From contig CAZYQW010000038.1 in NCBI GenBank assembly GCA_964649825.1, forward strand, positions 62,001 to 126,000: a stretch of DNA of 64,000 bases, in the 5' to 3' direction. Shown here one piece after another: positions 15,791 to 22,648 of the stretch (position 1 is its first letter; every line of letters starts with the position of its first letter). This DNA is from CAZYQW01 sp964649825. GTDB taxonomy: Bacteria > Planctomycetota > B15-G4 > JADJEK01. The translations under genes and the position numbers were made by a program. Below the pieces are notes generated by a model that saw only the letters and a list, made by a program, of their open reading frames with translations, was not told the DNA's origin and searched no databases.

Positions 15791-18700
15791 CGCCACTCCT
15801 CGTACTCGAGCCGCGCCGGCCCGGCGATCCAGTCCACCCCGAGCAGGCGGAGCCGCGGCGCCCGCTTCCATTCGTTCGAGCCCCCCTTGATCGCGCCGTG
15901 GTCGGGGTCGAAGACGCTCGAGTCGAATGCGTCGGGGCCGTAGCGAGCGAAGACGCGCAGCTCGAGATCGTCGCCCTGGCGCCGGATCGAGTTGGGCGAC
16001 CGCTCCGTCGCCGGGCCGTCGAAGAGGAACAGGTCGCCCGGCTCGCCCGGCGCGTCCGTCCACGCGCCGCGAGCCCCGACCCGGCCGAGGACGACGAGGT
16101 CGGCGAGCGCCGACGTGTTCTCCTCCTGCCAGGTCAGCTCGCGGAAGAACGCGCCTTTGCCCTTGACGAAGAGCGCGAGGTACGAGAGATCGGGATCGTC
16201 GACGCGCGGCCGGTACCGATCCTCGTAGCGGGCCGGAAAGACGAGCACCATGCTCCCCTCGCTGTGCGCCTCCGGCCGCGTTCCGAACCGCCCCCGGAGC
16301 ATTCCGACCGGACGCCGCAAGTCGGGGTCGGTCACGCTCGGCATGACGAGGATGTTCCCCTCGCGCCGGACGAAGCCGATCAGCTCCCGGTCGATCAGGA
16401 CGTAGCCACGGGCCGGGAAGTCGGACGCATCGGCGACGACGATCTCGTTCGATGTCTCCGAAAGCGTCTCCTCGAGACGCGAGATGCGCAGGAACGTAAC
16501 CTCGCGCACCGCGGCCCCGGCCGGATGGAACTGGATCGGCGTGCCGAGGTAGCCTCGTCCTGCGACCGCGACCTCCAGCTCTCCCTCTTTCGATTGGTCC
16601 TCGAGAATCACGTCGGAGATCGCGATGAGCTCCTCGTCGATCTGCAGGACGTAGCCGTCGGAGGGCAGGTTCCTCAGTGGGTCGATCACCTCGACGGAGG
16701 CGCTGTCGCGATCCCACAGGTTGTAGCGCAGGCCCGGACGCCAGACGTAGAGCTTGCCCCTGAAGTCGTCGTCCCGAGACAGCCGGAAGCGGGCGTGCCG
16801 GGGGAGCGCGTCCGACGGGGTGGTCGGCGTGAAGAACTCGACCTCGTCGATCACCACGCGCGCCGGCGAGGGTTCGCCGTTCAGGTCGCCGCCGAAGTAG
16901 ATCTCGTCGGAGAGACGGTCGGGAAGCTCGCCGGACGGGAACTTCAACAGGCGCGTGAGGTCGCGCGACTCGATGTTCTGGTTCTGCAGGTCGTTCATCG
17001 CGGCGCCGGGGCTCTTGGGGTCGATGGACGAGAACAGCTCGAAGAAGTTGGAGCGGTATTCGCCGCTGACGCCGGTGTCGAACGCGACGTGACAGCCGAA
17101 ACCACCCCATCCCTCGACGTCGACCTCGCAGTAGCCGTAGTTGATGCGATGCTGCTCGCGACTCTGCGTGACGGGGTCATAGCACGTGACGTAGTCGCGC
17201 GCCCCTGGCCGCGCCGCCCAGACGTTCTGGTTGCGGAACGTCCGGAAGACCGGCAACACGCGTGCGCCTGCGGGGTGAGCCTTGGACTCGGTGCCGAGAA
17301 CGCCGCGGAACGCGAGGACGCCGCCGTCCAGCCGTCCCGGCTGCACGCGGGCTTCCGCCGCGATCTGCACTTTGTCGGTCATCGTCGCCGCGATCTCTTC
17401 GTAGTTCAGCGCCCTCGCCACCGCCTCGGCGGTCGGGAGGTTGCCCGCGGCGTTCTTGATCGTGAACGCAGCCGTCACCTCGTCGAGCAGATCGGTCGCG
17501 CGCAAGAGTCGAGTCGGGTCGTCGCGCACGAAACACCCGTTCCCCATCACGTCGTACCGGATCCACTCGGTGCCGCCGCCGTCCTCGTTGCCGAGGAAGC
17601 CGGTCCCGACCTGCACCATCTCGGGCAGCGTCCGATCGCCGCGAAGCTGGGGCTCCGCGTACTGCTCGGGAAGCTGGGACTCGCCGAGCCCGGGCCGCAC
17701 GGAGATCGGGAGCACGTAGATCGGCTGGTTCGGGTCGTAACCGCTGTCCGGCCAGCCGCTGAACCACTGGAACACGTGCGCGTGGGCCACCGTCGCGATC
17801 TGACGCTCGTACGGCTGGTCCGGCCCGCCACCCTCGACGAGGTTCGAGTGGCCGTTCGGGTACCACTTCGTGTTCAGCGCCGACGTCGGCGCGCGGGCCA
17901 CGCCGAGCAGCGTGTTGTTCGAGAAGCTCGCGTAGTAGATCAGCTCGCCGTGCCCGATGATCGCACCCTTGTCCGTCTTCCACTGCACGTCGACGTCGAC
18001 CGTGATCTGCTGGCCCTCGACCACGATCGTCCGCGTGCCGGTCCCGTTCGCCGGCGGCCAGTGCGCCGCCGACACGACCAACGCGTACCCTCCCTGTCGA
18101 TCGAATAGCTGATCGACGGGCGTCGCTCCCGCGCTCGACGCGGATCCGGCGATCGCGCTGTTCACGCCGCCGAGCGGGACGACCGGGATCTGGGTCACCG
18201 TCTCGTCCATGCCGAAGCCGATCTGCTGGCTCTGGTTGACCTGTTCGATGTACCAGTTGATCGGCCTCTTGACCGCGTCCGAGTCGGGATCGACCATCGC
18301 CACGCCGAACGCACCCATCGGGTTCTGCATGCCGACGTTGCCGTTGGGGATCCGCTCCGACAGGAGAACGCCGACGTAGCCGTACAACTCGACGGCCTCG
18401 GACGCGAGGTGCCGATTGCCGCGGGAGCCACGTCGCGCGCGGCCGCCGAACGCTTCGCCGGTCGGGCGCGCGAGGATCAGCTCGGTGTCGGTCCGATCGT
18501 TGTACTCGAGCAGCTCCTCGTCGATGCGCACGATCCCGTACGGTGGGAATCGCGTCGCGTCGTTCACCTTGATCTTCTCGCGCTGCCCCACCTGGTAGCC
18601 GGGGATGTTCGCGAACGGACCCGCGTTCGCCGGACCGCCCACGTCCTCGGTGAGCCACGTCTGACCCAGCCGCTTTCCGCGCGGGATGCCGTCGACGTAC

Positions 18701-20940
18701 AACTGGAGATCGGTCGGCTTCGTGCCCCGCGCGTAGAAGCCGAGGTGGTACGGCACGGACGGATCGAACGGAAGCCCGTCGTCGAACGCGTAGCGGATCT
18801 CGGCGATCTGTTGGGGCAGCGTCGTTGGGTCGACCCGCGACTGCTCGTTCAGGTACTCGTCGTCGACAAGGTCGGGAACGGTGTTGTCGGCGACACGGAA
18901 GACGAGGTCGGTGCCGTCGAAGTAGGCGAGGATCCGGTTCGTGATCTCGGCGTTCTCCTTCTCGTCCAGGAAGCCGGTGTCGAAGAAGTACGTCTCGGCG
19001 CCGAGCACGTCCTCTCCAGGCTGCCACCAGAACGAGATCGCGAACGGCTGGACCCATCCCCGCGGGTTGAAGATGCCCACGAGGTCCGAACCGTTCGCGA
19101 GCACGAGGGGGCCCTTGTCCTTCGTGTCGTAGCCGTCGCCGTTCTCCGACCCGGGCGGTTCATCCTCGCGCACACCGGGATCGAAGTGGAGCATCCGCTC
19201 GGTCATCCCCTCCGGCAGGAACGCGGTCGCGTCGCGGCGGCCGTCGGCCCGCGTCGGCGCGGGTGCGACGTAGCTGTCGATCTTCTCGTCCACCTCGATC
19301 GCGGGGGTTCGGCCGTCCCGCTTGGAGTCGAGCCGGAGCGGCGGCTCGTTCAGGTCGTCGGGGTCGCGCAGGTTCGTCGGGCGCGACTCCCAGAACTTGC
19401 CGGCGCGCGAGAGGCGCATCGCCTCCTCGAACTCCGTCTGCGAGTCGTAGAGGCAGAGCTGCTCGCCGGCCGGAGTCACCTGCGAGACCTGGCGGGCGAA
19501 CGCGCGGGCCTCCTCCCGGCCGGCCGCCAGGTTCTCGCTCGTCGCCGCGTCGAACGAGAAGACGCCGTACGACCGGTAGACGAAGGGTGCGGTCCCGACC
19601 TCGAGCCGCGTGTCCTGGGCGCACTCGGCATTCACCAGGAGCGCGTCGCGATCGGCGCTCGTGATCGTCCCCTCGCCGAGCATCTCGTTGACGAGCTTCG
19701 CGAAGCCCCCCTCACCCGCGACCGGTCGGGACTGGACGATCCGTTCCGCGACCAGCGCCGCCTTCGCGACGTCGATCCGATCGGGAACGCCGACGAGGTG
19801 AAGCCCCGCCATCAGCGCGATGAGGACGCGCGACGAGGCGGAGTTCACGTTGACGGGCGCGCGCGCCAGCGCGTCGACGATCGCCTCGTCCGGACGGATC
19901 GAGACCTGGAGCGGCTCCTGCAGGCCGATGTAGTAGCGATCCTCTCCGAGCGGGCGGGCCTCGACGACCAGGTTGTACTCGACGCGTTCAGCGGTCCGGA
20001 TCCGCACGAGGCTGCCGGGGCCGAGGTTGCGGCCGCCGGAGACGATCAGCGCCGGCTCCGGGTCCGACGGGTCGGCGTCGTAGATGACGCGCGCCGCTCC
20101 GACGAACGGCCCCGAGGCCGGGAGGACGGAGTGGACGGTGAGGTGCCGCTCGACCGCGTCGACCTCGTCGGCCTGGATCGCCACCTCGCCGAAACGACCG
20201 ACGTCCTTGATCGACCGTACGGTCGGGTACTGGATGAACTGGCCGCTCTCGAGCTTGTACGGGCGCAGGTACGCGAGCAGGACCCGGTAGTCGACGACCG
20301 GCGCGCCGGACGCGTGCGTCCGCGCCTCGCGGCTTCTCACCGCCGACGTCGTGAAGGCGCGCTGCAGACCCGTGAGCGAGCGACCATTCACGCCGCGGTA
20401 GAGGATCAGCTCGCCATCGATCCACACGATTCCCTGCTCGGCGAGGTGGGACGGGTCCTCGACCCGGATCTCGAGCGCCTCGGAGTCGGAGAGCTCGGCC
20501 GAGAGGAACGTGCCCATGAAGACGTTGTGGAGCGCGAAGAGCGACGTCTGGTTGACGTTCACCAGCCCCTGCTCGTCGCGGCTGCGCACCGAGAAGATCG
20601 TGCCGCGCGGCTCGTTCGCGTCGATGCCGAAGCGTTTTGCCTCGTCCGAGAGGCTGACCGCGAGCTCGTCCCGATCGTCCCAGTGCGGCGTGTCGTCGCG
20701 CGAGACTTCCGTCTTGGCGAGCGCCTCCTCGGCGAGCGTCAGCGCGGACCGGAGGGTCTGCTCCGCCTTCGACTGCTTCGCCTGGTGCGTCGCGGCGCGG
20801 AGCTGGTTCCTCATCGAGAGGGAGAACGGCGTGGCGATCGCCACCAGGGCGAGGAGGACGAGGATCACCGCGATCAGCGCCACGCCGCCCTCGGCGTCGG
20901 CTCGGCGACCTCGATCGTTGGACGTCGTTCGCATCGTCAT
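15787..20940 (-). CDS. Giant GspK-like minor pseudopilin with LamG-like domain and repeat modules
   Basis: At 1717 residues this is about five times a normal GspK. The amino end (EGGVALIAVILVLLALVAIATP, residues 17-38) is a GspK-type leader and helix; like GspK it lacks Glu at +5. Residues 362-377 (PVNVNSASSRVLIALM) match the N-x-N-x-A segment of the GspK helical domain. A LamG/concanavalin-like domain lies at about 632-757 (FAISFWWQPG ... LQLYVDGIPRGKR). Six copies of a module with a V-x-I-D-x-E-L-I-x-Y core occur at about 155-216, 788-856, 990-1037, 1108-1232, 1413-1486 and 1497-1571. No stop or frameshift interrupts it. The ATG at 20940 overlaps the preceding stop. It probably sits at the tip of the pseudopilus and displays binding domains outside. 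Confidence 0.8.
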   Translation of the reverse strand: MTMRTTSNDRGRRADAEGGVALIAVILVLLALVAIATPFSLSMRNQLRAATHQAKQSKAEQTLRSALTLAEEALAKTEVSRDDTPHWDDRDELAVSLSDEAKRFGIDANEPRGTIFSVRSRDEQGLVNVNQTSLFALHNVFMGTFLSAELSDSEALEIRVEDPSHLAEQGIVWIDGELILYRGVNGRSLTGLQRAFTTSAVRSREARTHASGAPVVDYRVLLAYLRPYKLESGQFIQYPTVRSIKDVGRFGEVAIQADEVDAVERHLTVHSVLPASGPFVGAARVIYDADPSDPEPALIVSGGRNLGPGSLVRIRTAERVEYNLVVEARPLGEDRYYIGLQEPLQVSIRPDEAIVDALARAPVNVNSASSRVLIALMAGLHLVGVPDRIDVAKAALVAERIVQSRPVAGEGGFAKLVNEMLGEGTITSADRDALLVNAECAQDTRLEVGTAPFVYRSYGVFSFDAATSENLAAGREEARAFARQVSQVTPAGEQLCLYDSQTEFEEAMRLSRAGKFWESRPTNLRDPDDLNEPPLRLDSKRDGRTPAIEVDEKIDSYVAPAPTRADGRRDATAFLPEGMTERMLHFDPGVREDEPPGSENGDGYDTKDKGPLVLANGSDLVGIFNPRGWVQPFAISFWWQPGEDVLGAETYFFDTGFLDEKENAEITNRILAYFDGTDLVFRVADNTVPDLVDDEYLNEQSRVDPTTLPQQIAEIRYAFDDGLPFDPSVPYHLGFYARGTKPTDLQLYVDGIPRGKRLGQTWLTEDVGGPANAGPFANIPGYQVGQREKIKVNDATRFPPYGIVRIDEELLEYNDRTDTELILARPTGEAFGGRARRGSRGNRHLASEAVELYGYVGVLLSERIPNGNVGMQNPMGAFGVAMVDPDSDAVKRPINWYIEQVNQSQQIGFGMDETVTQIPVVPLGGVNSAIAGSASSAGATPVDQLFDRQGGYALVVSAAHWPPANGTGTRTIVVEGQQITVDVDVQWKTDKGAIIGHGELIYYASFSNNTLLGVARAPTSALNTKWYPNGHSNLVEGGGPDQPYERQIATVAHAHVFQWFSGWPDSGYDPNQPIYVLPISVRPGLGESQLPEQYAEPQLRGDRTLPEMVQVGTGFLGNEDGGGTEWIRYDVMGNGCFVRDDPTRLLRATDLLDEVTAAFTIKNAAGNLPTAEAVARALNYEEIAATMTDKVQIAAEARVQPGRLDGGVLAFRGVLGTESKAHPAGARVLPVFRTFRNQNVWAARPGARDYVTCYDPVTQSREQHRINYGYCEVDVEGWGGFGCHVAFDTGVSGEYRSNFFELFSSIDPKSPGAAMNDLQNQNIESRDLTRLLKFPSGELPDRLSDEIYFGGDLNGEPSPARVVIDEVEFFTPTTPSDALPRHARFRLSRDDDFRGKLYVWRPGLRYNLWDRDSASVEVIDPLRNLPSDGYVLQIDEELIAISDVILEDQSKEGELEVAVAGRGYLGTPIQFHPAGAAVREVTFLRISRLEETLSETSNEIVVADASDFPARGYVLIDRELIGFVRREGNILVMPSVTDPDLRRPVGMLRGRFGTRPEAHSEGSMVLVFPARYEDRYRPRVDDPDLSYLALFVKGKGAFFRELTWQEENTSALADLVVLGRVGARGAWTDAPGEPGDLFLFDGPATERSPNSIRRQGDDLELRVFARYGPDAFDSSVFDPDHGAIKGGSNEWKRAPRLRLLGVDWIAGPARLEYEEWR
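16228..16452 (-). repeat. VDGE/RGxRGT protein module, copy 6
   Basis: GspK-like residues 1497-1571: NEIVVADASDFPARGYVLID, then RELIGFVRREGN and, later, MLRGRFGTRPEAHSEGSMVL. It is one of the two best-preserved copies and directly follows copy 5. Confidence 0.75.
16483..16704 (-). repeat. VDGE/RGxRGT protein module, copy 5
   Basis: GspK-like residues 1413-1486: SASVEVIDPLRNLPSDGYVL, then QIDEELIAISDV and VAGRGYLGTPIQFHPAGAAV. It pairs with copy 6, only ten residues further on. Confidence 0.75.
17245..17619 (-). repeat. VDGE/RGxRGT protein module, copy 4 (split by an insert)
   Basis: GspK-like residues 1108-1232. The first half is VQVGTGFLGNED ... TEWIRYDVMGNG. The second half, VLAFRGVLGTESKAHPAGAR, follows after about 65 helical residues that look inserted. 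It is less certain than copies 5 and 6. Confidence 0.5.
17830..17973 (-). repeat. VDGE/RGxRGT protein module, copy 3 (degenerate)
   Basis: GspK-like residues 990-1037: GAIIGHGELIYYASFSNNTL, then LGVARAPTSALNTKW and a terminal GHSNLVEGG. The ELIYY core and the LxGVxR turn are kept, but the GT...H part is weak. Confidence 0.45.
18373..18579 (-). repeat. VDGE/RGxRGT protein module, copy 2
   Basis: GspK-like residues 788-856: EKIKVNDATRFPPYGIVRID, then EELLEYNDRTDTELILARPT and ARRGSRGNRHLASEAVELYG. The opening strand, the ID-EEL core and the RG...H end are all in order. Confidence 0.7.
20293..20478 (-). repeat. VDGE/RGxRGT protein module, copy 1
   Basis: GspK-like residues 155-216: ALEIRVEDPSHLAEQGIVWI, then DGELILYRGVNGRSLTGLQR and an ARTHASGAPVVDY ending. 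This copy lies inside the region where a normal GspK has its first globular domain. Confidence 0.7.
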
Positions 20941-21974
20941 TGGATCTCTCCGAGCAGCCCCACGACCACGTCCCGGCTGCGGCGGTTCTCGTCGAAGAGC
21001 AACGAAATCGTGACCGGCTGCCGATGGTGGTTCCCGTCGAGGTTTCCACGGCGGTCGAACCAGACAGTGCCGGCGCCGGCGAACGTGACGCCGTCCGGAA
21101 GCGGAGGAACGTCCTGGCTCGCCATCAGCGCGAAACGGACCTCGTCGATGCCGCCGACGAACGGGGTCCGGAGCGAGCCGAGCGTCAGCTCGGCCGCGGG
21201 ATCCGGTCGCGGATCGAGCCGCTCCTGGTTCTCGAGCCGGGCGCGCTCACGGCCGTCGATCGACAGCCGCAGGGTGAAGCCGTCGTAGATCATCTCGACG
21301 CGCGACCAGCGATCGAGCGGGATCGGGTCCGACGTCTCCACGTGGATCATGTCGTCGCGGTCGCCTCCCGACGCCTCGCCTTGACGCACGCGGACCGAGC
21401 CGGCCGCGGTCCGATCCGGCGTGATCATGAGGCGGAACGCTTCCCCCTTCTCGACGAGCAGACCGCCGCCACCGGGCGGGATCCGAACGAACGCGTCGAA
21501 CTTCAGTCCAGCGTCGGCGTCGAACGACGGGGACCGGCCGAGGTCGACGACGCCGGCGTCGCCGGCGGCGAGGAAGATCGCCCGCCCGATCGCGCCCTCC
21601 TCGATCAGGGTGGCGCCGCCGCTCAGCGTCGCGTCGTTCGGCCAGCCGCGCGAACGATCGTCCTCGAAGTGCCAGTTCCCGGTGCTCTGGAAGCCCGACG
21701 CCCGGATCGTGTTCTTCTCCGGATCGATGTCGACGCGCGCCAGCGACGACTGCTCGATCGCGAACAGGCGCGCCGCGCGCAACGCGTCCTTCACCTGCGC
21801 GACGGCGAGCGCGCGGCCGAGGTTGATCTTCTTGAACGCGCCGACTCCGATCCCGAGCAGGATCGAGAAGAGCGTGAGGACGGTCAACAGCTCGAGAAGC
21901 GTGAACCCGGCGGATGGAGCGCTCGCCAGGCGAACGTTGCGGTGGGCGTCGGTGCGTTGGTTGGTGTCACGCAT
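20937..21974 (-). CDS. GspH/FimT-like pseudopilin with LamG-like domain inserted
   Basis: The 345-residue protein has a prepilin signal (PSAG/FTLLELL, Gly23 at -1, Glu28 at +5). After the helix, residues 55-100 resemble the GspH core (VDIDPEKNTIRASGFQSTGN), and the last 50 residues look like its closing strands (GVTFAGAGTVWFDRRGNLDG). Between them, about 120-285, lies a LamG/concanavalin-like domain with IPLDRWSRVEMIYDGFTLRL and a final FVGGIDEVRFAL. So the LamG-like domain seems to be inserted in a GspH fold rather than fused at the end. The ATG at 21974 is the first in-frame start near the signal; its Shine-Dalgarno is weak. The gene is 38 bases after the GspG-like gene and its stop overlaps the GspK-like ATG. 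Confidence 0.8.
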   Translation of the reverse strand: MRDTNQRTDAHRNVRLASAPSAGFTLLELLTVLTLFSILLGIGVGAFKKINLGRALAVAQVKDALRAARLFAIEQSSLARVDIDPEKNTIRASGFQSTGNWHFEDDRSRGWPNDATLSGGATLIEEGAIGRAIFLAAGDAGVVDLGRSPSFDADAGLKFDAFVRIPPGGGGLLVEKGEAFRLMITPDRTAAGSVRVRQGEASGGDRDDMIHVETSDPIPLDRWSRVEMIYDGFTLRLSIDGRERARLENQERLDPRPDPAAELTLGSLRTPFVGGIDEVRFALMASQDVPPLPDGVTFAGAGTVWFDRRGNLDGNHHRQPVTISLLFDENRRSRDVVVGLLGEIQ

Positions 21975-22012
21975 GCGGATCCAAGCTGCAGCTTCTCGGC
22001 GGGGGCAGGAGG

Positions 22013-22630
22013 TCAGTTGTCTCCGTACGATGTCAAGTCGTCCTCCGTTCCGTAGATTCCGTCCTCCCCCACCGAGAGCAGTTGGTACGACTCGAGCGCG
22101 TAGTACGAGCCGGTCTCCTCGTCGCGCGCCGCGGTGACGACGACCGTGTCCCACTCGTCCGTGTCGTTGTTGCGGAACTCGTACTCGAACTCCCTGCCGT
22201 AGTCCGAGTAGCGGATGTACACGAGCGGGTTCTCCCACGCGTCCACGATCTCGCGCAGGACCGGGCGCTCGAGAATCGTGACGTTCACGTCGGCGACGTC
22301 GTCGTCCTGGTTCATCAGGCTCTTGTCGTCCGGCCGCTCGCCGTCCCAGTCCTTGTGGTACAGCGCGACGACGGCCGCCTCGATCCCCTCGTCGATGCGG
22401 TTCTGCGGCTTGATGCCGTACGCGGAGAGCTGCGACGCCGGATAGTCGCCGGTCTGCGTGCGGTACTGCGCGAGCAGGTTCTGAGTCGACGTCAGGATCG
22501 CGATCGTCTTCGCTTTGTCGCCCTTGCCGAGGAACTTCCCGTACTGCATGGCGCCCATGCCGAGCAACGCCCCGAGGATGGCGATGACCACCAGAAGCTC
22601 GATGAGGGTGAAACCTGTCGTTCGACGCAT
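22013..22630 (-). CDS. GspG-like major pseudopilin
   Basis: The 205-residue protein starts MRRTTG/FTLIELLVVIAIL, a short prepilin signal with Glu at +5. The conserved AKTIAILTSTQNLLAQYRTQTGDYPAS region follows and matches GspG, the main subunit of type II pseudopili. The ending EDGIYGTEDDLTSYGDN resembles the calcium-binding loop of GspG. It is longer than the usual 140 residues because of an insert between the helix and the tail. Its abundance relative to the minor pseudopilins cannot be judged from sequence; it lies 18 bases after the PilP-position gene. Confidence 0.87.
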   Translation of the reverse strand: MRRTTGFTLIELLVVIAILGALLGMGAMQYGKFLGKGDKAKTIAILTSTQNLLAQYRTQTGDYPASQLSAYGIKPQNRIDEGIEAAVVALYHKDWDGERPDDKSLMNQDDDVADVNVTILERPVLREIVDAWENPLVYIRYSDYGREFEYEFRNNDTDEWDTVVVTAARDEETGSYYALESYQLLSVGEDGIYGTEDDLTSYGDN

Positions 22631-22648
22631 CGCTCCAACTCCTCGCCC

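Noticed and set aside
15898..18108. 736-codon plus-strand open frame opposite the GspK-like gene
   Set aside because: It is a shadow: composition is R, V, D and L dominated, with no start signal, while the minus strand has clear pseudopilin motifs.
16228..20478. Nucleotide-level repeats or recombination hot spots in the GspK-like gene
   Set aside because: The modules are similar only as protein; I see no long identical DNA repeats, so they are old duplications rather than recent ones.
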